From SH-MAG3 sp036374995 (GTDB lineage: Bacteria > Gemmatimonadota > Gemmatimonadetes > Longimicrobiales > RSA9): 64,000 nt of DNA. The position numbers were made by a program, and so were the translations under genes. The stretch lies in NCBI GenBank assembly GCA_036374995.1, contig DASUSS010000077.1, positions 1 through 64,000 of the forward strand. The letters run 5' to 3'. The notes under the pieces are model-generated. The model ran no database searches, was not told where the DNA came from, and saw only the letters and a program-made list of their open reading frames with translations. Shown here in pieces: positions 40,922-52,073 of this stretch (position 1 is its first letter; every line of letters begins with the position of its first letter).

Positions 40922-41605
40922 ATGCGCCGGATCATCTCGCTCTCGGACTCGACCGTCGGCAAGAAGATCATCATGGCCACGACGGGGCTGATCCTGATCG
41001 GCTTCGTCGTCTTCCACATGCTCGGCAACCTGAAGGTCTACCAGGGCGCCGAGGCGTTCAACCACTACGCCGAGGGACTGCGCACGTTCGGCGATCCGTT
41101 CTTCGGCCGCGGCCAGCTGCTCTGGCTCCTGCGCATCGTGCTGCTCGCTGCCGTCATCATCCACATTGTCGCCGCGACTCAGCTGACGATCCGGAGCCGG
41201 CGGGCACGCCCGGTCGGCTACACGAAGTACGATGACGACCTGGCCTTCAGCTACGCGTCCCGCACGATGGTGTGGGGCGGGCTCATCATCCTCGCCTTCG
41301 TCATCTACCACCTGATGCACCTGACGTTCGGCAACGTCCATCCGAGCTTCGTCGAGGGTGACGCCTATCACAACTTCGTTGCCGGTTTCGAGAGCTGGCC
41401 GGTCTCGATCGCCTATGTGCTCGTCATGATTCCGCTCGGATTCCACCTGTATCACGGATTCTGGAGCATGCTGCACTCGTTCGGAGCGACGAATCCGAAG
41501 TTCAACCACCTGCGACGGCCGATCGCCGCTGTGCTCGCGCTCGGCGTGGTGCTTCCCAACATCTCCTTCCCGGTCGCCGTGCTGACCGGTCTCATCGGAT
41601 ACTGA
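40922..41605 (+). CDS. sdhC: Succinate dehydrogenase cytochrome b subunit (membrane anchor)
   Basis: 227 aa with five transmembrane segments (for example KKIIMATTGLILIGFVVFHML, LLWLLRIVLLAAVIIHIVAA, TMVWGGLIILAFVIYHLMH). His residues in the helices (FHMLGNL, IIHIVAA, IYHLMHL, FHLYHGF) are candidate ligands for two b hemes. A single anchor of this size is the type B arrangement of Bacteroidota, Bacillus and Wolinella. The ATG is at 40922; the open frame back to 40721 overlaps mdh. Confidence 0.93.
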   Translation: MRRIISLSDSTVGKKIIMATTGLILIGFVVFHMLGNLKVYQGAEAFNHYAEGLRTFGDPFFGRGQLLWLLRIVLLAAVIIHIVAATQLTIRSRRARPVGYTKYDDDLAFSYASRTMVWGGLIILAFVIYHLMHLTFGNVHPSFVEGDAYHNFVAGFESWPVSIAYVLVMIPLGFHLYHGFWSMLHSFGATNPKFNHLRRPIAAVLALGVVLPNISFPVAVLTGLIGY

Positions 41606-41614
41606 GGCGCCGAC

Positions 41615-43528
<1,914 letters not shown>

Positions 43529-43532
43529 GCAC

Positions 43533-43578
43533 TGGCTCCGTGGCTCCGCAGCCCGGAGCCCGCGGAGCCACGGAGCCA
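43533..43578 (+). repeat. 17 bp perfect inverted repeat between sdhA and sdhB
   Basis: Arms TGGCTCCGTGGCTCCGC (43533-43549) and its exact reverse complement (43562-43578), loop of 12 nt. Each arm is built from two copies of GGCTCCGT-like units. No T-run follows, and the sdhB ribosome region begins just after the 3' arm. Confidence 0.85.
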
Positions 43579-43590
43579 CGGAGCAGCGAA

Positions 43591-44343
43591 GTGAATCTGA
43601 AACTCCACGTATGGCGGCAGGTCGGGCCGGACCAGACGGGCCGGTTCGAGGAGTACCTGGCGGAGAACGTGTCCGAACACATGTCCTTCCTCGAGATGCT
43701 CGATGTCGTCAACGAGCGGCTCATCGGGGAGGGGAAGGAGCCGATCGCGTTCGATCACGACTGCCGCGAGGGCATCTGCGGGTCGTGCGGGTTCATGATC
43801 AACGGCGAGCCACACGGGCCGCTCCCGCGCACGACCGTCTGCCAGCTCCACATGCGCCACTACCGGGATGGTGACGAGCTGTGGATCGAGCCGTGGCGCG
43901 CGAAGGCGTTCCCCGTCCTGCGCGACCTGGTCGTCGACCGCACCGCATTCGACCGCATCATCCAGGCGGGCGGCTACATCTCCGTCCGGACGGGCAGCGC
44001 GCCGGAAGCCAACATGATCCCGGTGCCCAAGGAGAACGCCGATCTCGCGATGGACGCCGCGGAGTGCATTGCCTGCGGCGCGTGCGTGGCCGCGTGCCCC
44101 AACGCGTCCGCCATGCTGTTCACGGCGTCCAAGGTCACACACCTGGGCGTACTGCCGCAGGGCCAGCCGGAGCGGTTCACCCGCGTGGTCGAGATGGTGC
44201 ACGTGCACGATGGCGAAGGGTTCGGTCACTGCACCACGCACGGAGCGTGCGAGACGGCGTGCCCGAAGGGGATCAAGGTCGACTACATCGCGCGGCTGAA
44301 CGGAGATCTGAGGAAGGCGCGGTTCCGGCATCCGGCGGGGTGA
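43591..44343 (+). CDS. sdhB: Succinate dehydrogenase / fumarate reductase iron-sulfur subunit
   Basis: 250 aa. Ligands for three clusters are visible: [2Fe-2S] in CREGICGSCGFMING and TTVCQLH; [4Fe-4S] and [3Fe-4S] in CIACGACVAACPNAS and THGACETACPKGI. It passes electrons from SdhA flavin to the membrane anchor. The GTG at 43591 is 12 nt after the intergenic hairpin; GGAG within the tail of the repeat is the likely ribosome site. Confidence 0.95.
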   Translation: MNLKLHVWRQVGPDQTGRFEEYLAENVSEHMSFLEMLDVVNERLIGEGKEPIAFDHDCREGICGSCGFMINGEPHGPLPRTTVCQLHMRHYRDGDELWIEPWRAKAFPVLRDLVVDRTAFDRIIQAGGYISVRTGSAPEANMIPVPKENADLAMDAAECIACGACVAACPNASAMLFTASKVTHLGVLPQGQPERFTRVVEMVHVHDGEGFGHCTTHGACETACPKGIKVDYIARLNGDLRKARFRHPAG

Positions 44344-44363
44344 GTGAGCCCGCCGTCAGACGC

Positions 44364-44918
44364 TCACAGCCGCGGCGGCGTCACCCCGACCTGATCCTGG
44401 TATTTCCCCTGCTTCATGGCGTACGTGATCTCCGGCGTCTCGTCGCCCTGGAAGAAGAGCAGCTGCGCCAGGCCCTCGTTCGAGTAGATCTTCGCCGGCA
44501 AGGGCGTCGTGTTGGAGATCTCCAGCGTCAGGTACCCCCGCCATTCCGGCTCGAGCGGGGTCACGTTCACGATGATGCCGCACCGCGCGTACGTCGACTT
44601 GCCGACGCATATCACCAGCACATCACTCGGAATCCGGAAGTACTCCAGCGTCCGCGCCAGCGCGAAGGACCGCGGCGGGATGATGCAGTACTCGGCCTTC
44701 ACGTCCACGAACGACTTCGGGTCGAACTGCTTCGGGTCGACCACCACGCTGTAGACGTCCGTGAACACCTTGTACTCGTCCGCCACCCGCACGTCGTACC
44801 CGAACGACGACACGCCGTAGCTGATCACGCCGTCCCGCACCTGCGATCCTTCGAACGGCTCGATCATGCCGTGCTCCTCCGACATCCGCCGGATCCAGCG
44901 GTCGCTGCGTATCGTCAT
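44364..44918 (-). CDS. dcd: dCTP deaminase
   Basis: 184 aa. Deaminates dCTP to dUTP (and in some members to dUMP) for thymidylate synthesis. Seen: DGVISYGVSSFGYDVRVA, IIPPRSFALARTLEYFRIP, CVGKSTYARCGIIVNVTPLEP and WRGYLTLEISN, where the Glu after TL is the catalytic residue. Bifunctional DCD-DUT enzymes look very similar, and the sequence alone does not exclude that. It converges with sdhB, 20 bp apart. Confidence 0.93.
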   Translation of the reverse strand: MTIRSDRWIRRMSEEHGMIEPFEGSQVRDGVISYGVSSFGYDVRVADEYKVFTDVYSVVVDPKQFDPKSFVDVKAEYCIIPPRSFALARTLEYFRIPSDVLVICVGKSTYARCGIIVNVTPLEPEWRGYLTLEISNTTPLPAKIYSNEGLAQLLFFQGDETPEITYAMKQGKYQDQVGVTPPRL

Positions 44919-44974
44919 CTGCTCGCTTCCCGGGGTTCACCGCGCGCCGCCTCCGCACGGCGCGGCGGCGCGTG

Positions 44975-45003
44975 AAGCTACGCCCGCGCCGCACCCGCAG
45001 CAA
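44975..45003 (-). promoter_or_regulatory. Promoter of dcd
   Basis: On the minus strand: TTGCTG (45003-44998), a 17 bp spacer and TAGCTT (44980-44975). The rest of 44919-45162 is GC-rich with no gene. Confidence 0.6.
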
Positions 45004-45086
45004 CGCCGCATCCGCCTCGCTCGTGCCCGCTGCGGAGCCGTTGCGGTGCCCGCAAAAAACCGCGTTCACGCGTGTGGCGCGCGCGC

Positions 45087-45116
45087 TTGACACCCGGTGA
45101 TGCGGGCCCGTAGTTT
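45087..45116 (+). promoter_or_regulatory. Promoter of the nuoA-N operon
   Basis: TTGACA (45087-45092), an 18 bp spacer and TAGTTT (45111-45116), 46 nt before the nuoA ATG. Confidence 0.6.
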
Positions 45117-45162
45117 GCCGCGTCTGTCATTCGTGAACGAATTCACAAGCGAACGGACAGGG

Positions 45163-45519
45163 ATGCTCGACGCCTACGTGCCGATCCTGATCCTGCTCGG
45201 TGTCTCGGTGGCGAACGCCGTGGGGATGGTCGCGCTGTCGCATCTGGTCAGTCCGTTCCGGCCGACGGCGGCGAAGGCGGAGCCGTACGAGTCGGGGATG
45301 ACGCCGCTGGGGGACACGCGTGAGCGGTTCTCCGTGAAGTTCTACATGGTGGCGATTCTGTTCATCGTATTCGATCTGGAGACGATCTTCCTGCTGTCGT
45401 GGGGGGTCGTGATGCGGTCGCTGGGGTGGGAGGGGTTTGCGGCGGCGCTGATCTTCATCATCGTGCTGACGGTGGGCATGATCTACGAGTGGAAGAAGGG
45501 GGCGCTCGAATGGGAGTAG
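45163..45519 (+). CDS. nuoA: NADH-quinone oxidoreductase subunit A
   Basis: 118 aa membrane subunit of complex I. Three transmembrane helices (ILILLGVSVANAVGMVAL, FYMVAILFIVFDLETIFLLSW, AALIFIIVLTVGMIYEW) and the conserved loop EPYESGMTPLGDTRERF. ATG 45163 follows ACAGGG. First gene of a complete 14-gene cluster in the canonical order A-N with nuoC and nuoD separate. It overlaps nuoB by 10 bp. Confidence 0.95.
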   Translation: MLDAYVPILILLGVSVANAVGMVALSHLVSPFRPTAAKAEPYESGMTPLGDTRERFSVKFYMVAILFIVFDLETIFLLSWGVVMRSLGWEGFAAALIFIIVLTVGMIYEWKKGALEWE

Positions 45520-46175
45520 CCGAGCGCGACATGCTGCCTACGGTACCGGGCGCGGGTGGGGAGCCGTCGGTGCTGACGACGCGGCTCGATGCGGTGGTGA
45601 ACTGGGCGCGGACGAACTCGCTGTGGCCGATGCCGTTCGGCACGGCGTGCTGCGCGATCGAGATGATGGCGTCGGCGGCGACGAAATACGACCTGGCGCG
45701 GTTCGGCATGGAGCGGATGTCGTTTTCGCCGCGGCAGGCGGACATGCTGATCTGCGCGGGTCGGCTGCCGTACAAGATGGCGTCGGTGATCCGGCGGATC
45801 TGGGATCAGATGCCGCAGCCGAAGTGGTGCATCTCGATGGGCGCGTGCGCGTCGACGGGCGGCGTGTTCGATGTGTACTCGATGGTGCAGGGGATCGACA
45901 CGATCGTGCCGGTGGACGTGTACGTACCGGGCTGTCCGCCGCGGCCGGAAGGGTTGATTTACGGGATTCTGCTGCTCCAGGAGAAGATCCGCGGGGAAGC
46001 GCTGGCGAACAAGGTGCTGCGGGAGGAGGACCCGGAGCGGGTGGGTCGACAGAATCTGCCGGCGGACGTGATCGACCAGGTGGCCCTGCCGTACGGCAAT
46101 TCGACGCAGCAGAACCGTGTGAGTGGACTGGTCTCGACGACGGCGATCGCGCGGCCGACGGATCGGCAGCCGTAG
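45510..46175 (+). CDS. nuoB: NADH-quinone oxidoreductase subunit B (N2 cluster)
   Basis: 221 aa. Ligands of the N2 [4Fe-4S] cluster are visible: two adjacent Cys in FGTACCAIEMM, one in SMGACASTGG and one in VPGCPPRPEG. It passes electrons to quinone at the NuoD interface. ATG 45510 has GGGGG 7 nt upstream and overlaps the nuoA end. A C-terminal extension of about 40 residues is longer than in many homologues. Confidence 0.96.
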   Translation: MGVAERDMLPTVPGAGGEPSVLTTRLDAVVNWARTNSLWPMPFGTACCAIEMMASAATKYDLARFGMERMSFSPRQADMLICAGRLPYKMASVIRRIWDQMPQPKWCISMGACASTGGVFDVYSMVQGIDTIVPVDVYVPGCPPRPEGLIYGILLLQEKIRGEALANKVLREEDPERVGRQNLPADVIDQVALPYGNSTQQNRVSGLVSTTAIARPTDRQP

Positions 46176-46177
46176 GG

Positions 46178-46969
46178 ATGACGGAGAAGAGCTTCGACGA
46201 GGCTCTGCGGGGCCTCGAGACAGGGGAGGAAGCCGGAGCGGGATCGGGTGCGCCGCGCGGCGCGGCGGCGGACGCGTCGTCGCATCCGAGTGTGGCCGCG
46301 CTCCGCGATCGTTTCGGCGATGCGGTGCTGCATCACACGATCATGGCGGGCGACGAGCACGTGGTCTACGTCGCGTCGGAGCGGGTCCGCGAGCTGCTCC
46401 AGTGGCTGCGCGATGACGCGGGCCAGCGTTACGACCTGCTGGTCGACCTGACCGCCGTCGATTACGGTGGTGGCCGTCCGCTCGAGGTGGTCTATCAGCT
46501 CTGGTCCACGACGGAGAGGCGGCAGCTGCGCATCAAGGCGACGCTGCCGCTCACTGCACTGGAGATCGACTCCGTCGTCGAGATCTGGCGCGCCGCCGAC
46601 TGGCTGGAGCGCGAGGTGTGGGACCTCTTCGGCATTCATTTCCGCGGCCATCCGGACCTGCGCCGCATCATGATGCCCGACAACTACGCCGAGGGTCATC
46701 CGCTGCGGAAGGACTTTCCGCTGCGCGGCCGGTTCACGCGTGCGGAGCAGACGCGCCGCGCACTCGCCATGGCCGTGGAGGATTTCTACACGCCCGACGA
46801 ACTGGCGGTAACGGGCGGGGCGGCACCGTCGGGGACGCCGAAAGCGACGGAATCGGCCTCGGAGGGCGGAAACGGAGTGCCGGACCGTCCGAACGATCCG
46901 GACTGGTCGCCGGGCACGTCGGGCTCGGCCGCGGGCGGCGCGCCGGCGCCGGGAGGAGCGCAGCCGTGA
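46178..46969 (+). CDS. nuoC: NADH-quinone oxidoreductase subunit C, with long C-terminal tail
   Basis: 263 aa. The 30 kDa subunit core is clear: YDLLVDLTAVDYG, LRIKATLPL, WLEREVWDLFGIHFRGHPDLRRIMMPD and GHPLRKDFPL. Beyond this, about 55 residues from roughly 46800 to the stop are Gly/Pro/Ser/Ala-rich (TGGAAPSGTPKATESAS) and probably disordered. The N-terminal 35 residues are similarly low in complexity. The stop overlaps the nuoD GTG. Confidence 0.93.
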   Translation: MTEKSFDEALRGLETGEEAGAGSGAPRGAAADASSHPSVAALRDRFGDAVLHHTIMAGDEHVVYVASERVRELLQWLRDDAGQRYDLLVDLTAVDYGGGRPLEVVYQLWSTTERRQLRIKATLPLTALEIDSVVEIWRAADWLEREVWDLFGIHFRGHPDLRRIMMPDNYAEGHPLRKDFPLRGRFTRAEQTRRALAMAVEDFYTPDELAVTGGAAPSGTPKATESASEGGNGVPDRPNDPDWSPGTSGSAAGGAPAPGGAQP

Positions 46970-48240
46970 GCACGCGAACGGTCGAGTACATGGTGACGCG
47001 CACGCCGGAGCTGGGCGAGGGCGGCCGGCCGGTGAGCATGCCGGTGCTGCCGCCCGGGATCGAGCCGGAGCTGCACGGCGAGCACATGCTGATCAACATC
47101 GGGCCGCAGCATCCGGCGACGCACGGCGTGCTGCGGCTGGTGCTCGAGCTGGATGGCGAGACGGTCGTCAAGTGCACGCCGCACATCGGCTACCTGCACT
47201 CGAGCTTCGAGAAGCTGGGCGAGTACCGCACGTGGAACCAGGTGATCCCGCTCACGGACCGCATGGACTACCTGGCCCCGCTCATCTACAACTGTGCCTA
47301 CGCGATGGCCGTCGAGAAGCTGATGGGCATCGACGTGACGGAGCGGTGCAAGGTCGTGCGCGTCATGTGCATGGAGCTGGATCGCATCTTCAGCCACCTG
47401 CTCTGGATCGGCACCACCGCGATCGACATCGGCGCGTTCACCGTGTTCCTGTGGACGTTCCAGGAGCGCGAGCGCATCTACAACCTGCACGAGGCGCTCA
47501 CTGGAGCGCGCATCACCACGTCGGCCACGCGCATTGGCGGGATGATGGCCGATCTGCCACCCGGGTGGGTGGAAGCGCTGCGTCATTTCGTCGACACGCT
47601 GCCGAAGACGCTCGACGAGGTCGAGACGCTGCTGACGCACAACAACCTCTGGATCGGCCGGAACCGCGACATCGGCATCATCAGCGGCGCGGATGCGCTG
47701 AACTACGGCCTGACCGGTCCGAACCTGCGGGCGTCGGGCGTGTCCTACGACGTGCGCCGGGATCGGCCCTACTACGACTACGAGAGCTACGACTTCGATG
47801 TCGTCGTGGGCGAGCACGGCGACTGCTACGACCGCTACCTCGTCCGCATGGAGGAGATGCGGCAGTCGCTGCGGATCCTCGACCAGGCGATCGGACGGCT
47901 GCCGGGCGGACCGATCAACGTCGATGATCCGCGCGTGATCCTGCCGGGCAAGACGGACCTCATGAGCGACATGGAGTCGATGATCCATCACTTCAAGGTC
48001 GTCATGAACGGCGTCCAGGCGCCGGTCGGCGAGAGCTGGTACAGCGTGGAGAGCTCGAAGGGGGAGCTCGGCATGTACGTCGTGAGCGACGGCGGCTCGA
48101 AGCCGGTGCGGTGGCGCGTGCGCGGGCCGAGCTTCATCAACCTCTCGGCACTGCCGAAGATGGTCGAGGGCCATCTGCTGTCCGACGTCATCACGGTGAA
48201 CGCGAGCCTGGACATCGTGCTCGGCGAGATCGACCGATGA
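46966..48240 (+). CDS. nuoD: NADH-quinone oxidoreductase subunit D (49 kDa)
   Basis: 424 aa. Seen: NIGPQHPATHGVLRLVLELDGE, HIGYLHSSFEKLGEYRTW, ELDRIFSHLLWIG and the C-terminal DIVLGEIDR. It forms the quinone-binding cavity with NuoB. The GTG start (46966) overlaps the nuoC stop; the frame is open farther upstream in nuoC, but homology starts near ELHGEHMLINIGPQHP. Confidence 0.96.
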   Translation: MSTRTVEYMVTRTPELGEGGRPVSMPVLPPGIEPELHGEHMLINIGPQHPATHGVLRLVLELDGETVVKCTPHIGYLHSSFEKLGEYRTWNQVIPLTDRMDYLAPLIYNCAYAMAVEKLMGIDVTERCKVVRVMCMELDRIFSHLLWIGTTAIDIGAFTVFLWTFQERERIYNLHEALTGARITTSATRIGGMMADLPPGWVEALRHFVDTLPKTLDEVETLLTHNNLWIGRNRDIGIISGADALNYGLTGPNLRASGVSYDVRRDRPYYDYESYDFDVVVGEHGDCYDRYLVRMEEMRQSLRILDQAIGRLPGGPINVDDPRVILPGKTDLMSDMESMIHHFKVVMNGVQAPVGESWYSVESSKGELGMYVVSDGGSKPVRWRVRGPSFINLSALPKMVEGHLLSDVITVNASLDIVLGEIDR

Positions 48241-48286
48241 CCGGATCCGCGTGTCCCGGCTCGGAGAGGGAGAGAAGGCGTACCTG

Positions 48287-49150
48287 ATGGCTGAGCAGAA
48301 GACACCGGTCCTCGGCAATCCCGGCTTTGCGGGTGAGACGGGCGAGTTCGAGCACCTGACGGAGGCGGACGTGCGCGGCACGGCCTACGTCGGCCGTCGT
48401 CCGCCGGAGGGTCGCGACGCTGGCGGCGCGGCGTCGTACGCGTACCAGCTGGCGTCGAAGGATCCGGGAGCGCGGCTGTTCGAGGGGCCGTACCGCGAGC
48501 GTGCCGAGAAGATCAAGTCCCGGTACCCGGAGCCACAGGGCGCACTGCTGCCGCTGCTGAATCTCGCGCAGGAGATCCGCGGCCACGTGGACGCGGAAGC
48601 GATGGCGCTCGTCGCGGAAGAGCTGGGATTGTCGCCGACGTACGTCAGGGGCGTCGCCACGTTCTACACGATGTACAACATGCAGCCGGTCGGCGACTAC
48701 CTGATCCAGGTGTGCACGAACGTGGCGTGCAATCTGTGCGGCGCTGATGACGTGATGGATGCGTTCGTCCGCGGCGTCGGTGCGGAGGCGGGCGAGATCA
48801 GCTTCGACCGTGCGTTCACCGTCATCGAGGCGGAGTGTCTGGGAGCGTGCGGGTTCCCGACTGCGGTGCAGATCAACGAGCGCTACTTCGAGAACGTGAC
48901 GCCCGCAGAGGTACCGCACATCCTCGAGCGGCTGCGCGCGGAGCGACCGATCCGCAGGCGGGAGCCGTCGCGCGAGGAGGCCGCCCCGGTCCCGGCGGAA
49001 GGCGAGCCGGTCCCGGTACCGGAGGATCCCGGCTCGCCGGGCCGGACGACGGGGCCGGAATCGAATCCGTATGCGGGCGGTGACCGGACTCCGCCGGCGG
49101 CGTCGCGTCCGCCGGCAGCGGACCGGCCTTCGGGCGAAGGACAGGGCTGA
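48287..49150 (+). CDS. nuoE: NADH-quinone oxidoreductase subunit E, with long C-terminal tail
   Basis: About 287 aa. The 24 kDa [2Fe-2S] core spans AQEIRGHVDAEAMALVAEELG, RGVATFYTMYNMQPVG, CTNVACNLCGADDV and ECLGACGFPTAVQIN, with four Cys for cluster N1a. A further 65 or so C-terminal residues are Pro/Glu/Gly-rich (PVPAEGEPVPVPEDPGSPG) and likely disordered, unusual for this subunit. ATG 48287 follows GAGAAGG; GTG 48251, 12 codons earlier, is an alternative. Confidence 0.92.
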   Translation: MAEQKTPVLGNPGFAGETGEFEHLTEADVRGTAYVGRRPPEGRDAGGAASYAYQLASKDPGARLFEGPYRERAEKIKSRYPEPQGALLPLLNLAQEIRGHVDAEAMALVAEELGLSPTYVRGVATFYTMYNMQPVGDYLIQVCTNVACNLCGADDVMDAFVRGVGAEAGEISFDRAFTVIEAECLGACGFPTAVQINERYFENVTPAEVPHILERLRAERPIRRREPSREEAAPVPAEGEPVPVPEDPGSPGRTTGPESNPYAGGDRTPPAASRPPAADRPSGEGQG

Positions 49151-50446
<1,296 letters not shown>

Positions 50447-50465
50447 GACGGCCCGGAGGAGCACG

Positions 50466-52073
50466 TTGGCCAGCGAGCAGACCGAGACCGTCAACATCAC
50501 GATCAACGGCGTGCAGGCCGCCGTTCCGAAGAACCTGCGGATCATCGAGGCCGCGGAGCAGCTCGGCGTCGGCATCGCCCATTACTGCTACCATCCGGGT
50601 CTGTCGGCGCCGGCCATGTGCCGCATGTGCCTGGTCGAGGTGGAGGGCGCGCCGAAGCTCGCGCCGGCATGCGTGACACCGGTCGCCGACGGCCAGGTGA
50701 TTCACACCGAGAGCGAGCGGGCGCGGGAAGCGCGCAAGGGCACGCTCGAGTTCTACCTGCTCAACCATCCACTCGACTGTCCGATCTGCGACAAGTCCGG
50801 CGAGTGCAAGCTCCAGGACTTCGTGCATGCCGAGGGGCCGAAGCACGGCCGCTCGCTCGAGCCGAAGCGCGTGCTCGGCCAGGATGACTTCGGCGGCGAT
50901 ATCCTCTACGACGGTGACCGCTGCATCATGTGCACGCGTTGCGTCCGCTTCATGCGCGAGGTCGCGCAGGACGACCGGCTCTGCGTCGTGCAGCGCGGCC
51001 ACCGCTCCGTGATCGATACGTTCTTCGAGCATGGCGTGGAGGGCAATCTCTGGGCGGGCAACATCGTCGACATCTGCCCGGTCGGCGCGCTGCTGTCGAA
51101 GGACTTCCTGCACAAGGCGCGCGTCTGGGACCTGGATGGCGGCACGTCGATCTGCCCGAACTGCTCGCAGGGCTGCAACATCCGCATCGACACACGCGAC
51201 AACCTGGTCATGCGGCTGCGGCCCCGCGCCAACCCGGATGTCAACTCCTACTGGATGTGCGATTACGGGCGGCACCGCTACGAGTGGATGAACGTGCAGG
51301 ACCGGGTCGAGGCTCCGCTCATGCGCGGTGCCGACGGCCAGCTGCTGGCGACGAACTGGCAGAAGGCCGTGCTCGCGCTCGTCGAGCGGATACGCGCCGC
51401 GCGCACGAAAGGTACGAGCGTGACCATCGTCGGCTCGCCGTTCCTCGGCAACGAGGACAATGGGCTGCTCGCCCGGCTCGCGAGGAACATCGGCACGGCC
51501 GATCTCGTGTTCCGCGCGGAGCGCGCTGCGGAGGAGGTTCCGCTGCCCGGGTTCACGAAGCTCGCCCGGCGACGCGACCTCGCCGCGAACGTGCGCGGCC
51601 TCGACGTGCTCGGCTTCGGCCGGACCGATTCGCTGCCCGTGCCGAAGGGCGGTGTAGTCATCGTGGTCGGCGACGACCTGGCCGATCAGCGGGCGGATTT
51701 CGCGCGCGACGCGGAGCTGTTCGTCGCGCTCACGTCCAGCGCGAGTGAGGCGATCCGCGCCGCGGACTTCGTGCTGCCGACGACGAGCTTCGCCGAGGCG
51801 GAAGGCACGTTCACGAACTTCGAGGGGCGTGTGCAGCGCTTCTGGCCCGCCGTGCAGCCGCCTCCGCTCGCGCGGCCGGCCTGGCAGATCCTGGGCGTGC
51901 TGCTGGCCGGCCTCGAGGAGGGCGCCACGGCGCCGGCCACCGCCGCCGACGCGTTCCTGCGACTCGGTGACTGGCACGTGGAGTACAGCGGGCTCAGCTA
52001 CGACCTCATCGGCTCGCGCGGCGCGCTCATCAACGAGCCCGTCCGCCTGCCGGCCGGGGCGGGAGGCGACTGA
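50466..52073 (+). CDS. nuoG: NADH-quinone oxidoreductase subunit G (short form)
   Basis: 535 aa, shorter than the 700-900 aa of many bacterial NuoG proteins. Clusters: [2Fe-2S] in YCYHPGLSAPAMCRMC and PACVTP; N5-type His/Cys motif in HPLDCPICDKSGECKLQD; [4Fe-4S] in CIMCTRCVRF, and CPNCSQGCN near the start of the molybdopterin-oxidoreductase-like domain, which is reduced but keeps FVLPTTSFAEAEGTFTNFEGRVQ. TTG start 50466 with GGAGGAG upstream. The stop shares a base with the nuoH ATG. Confidence 0.94.
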   Translation: MASEQTETVNITINGVQAAVPKNLRIIEAAEQLGVGIAHYCYHPGLSAPAMCRMCLVEVEGAPKLAPACVTPVADGQVIHTESERAREARKGTLEFYLLNHPLDCPICDKSGECKLQDFVHAEGPKHGRSLEPKRVLGQDDFGGDILYDGDRCIMCTRCVRFMREVAQDDRLCVVQRGHRSVIDTFFEHGVEGNLWAGNIVDICPVGALLSKDFLHKARVWDLDGGTSICPNCSQGCNIRIDTRDNLVMRLRPRANPDVNSYWMCDYGRHRYEWMNVQDRVEAPLMRGADGQLLATNWQKAVLALVERIRAARTKGTSVTIVGSPFLGNEDNGLLARLARNIGTADLVFRAERAAEEVPLPGFTKLARRRDLAANVRGLDVLGFGRTDSLPVPKGGVVIVVGDDLADQRADFARDAELFVALTSSASEAIRAADFVLPTTSFAEAEGTFTNFEGRVQRFWPAVQPPPLARPAWQILGVLLAGLEEGATAPATAADAFLRLGDWHVEYSGLSYDLIGSRGALINEPVRLPAGAGGD

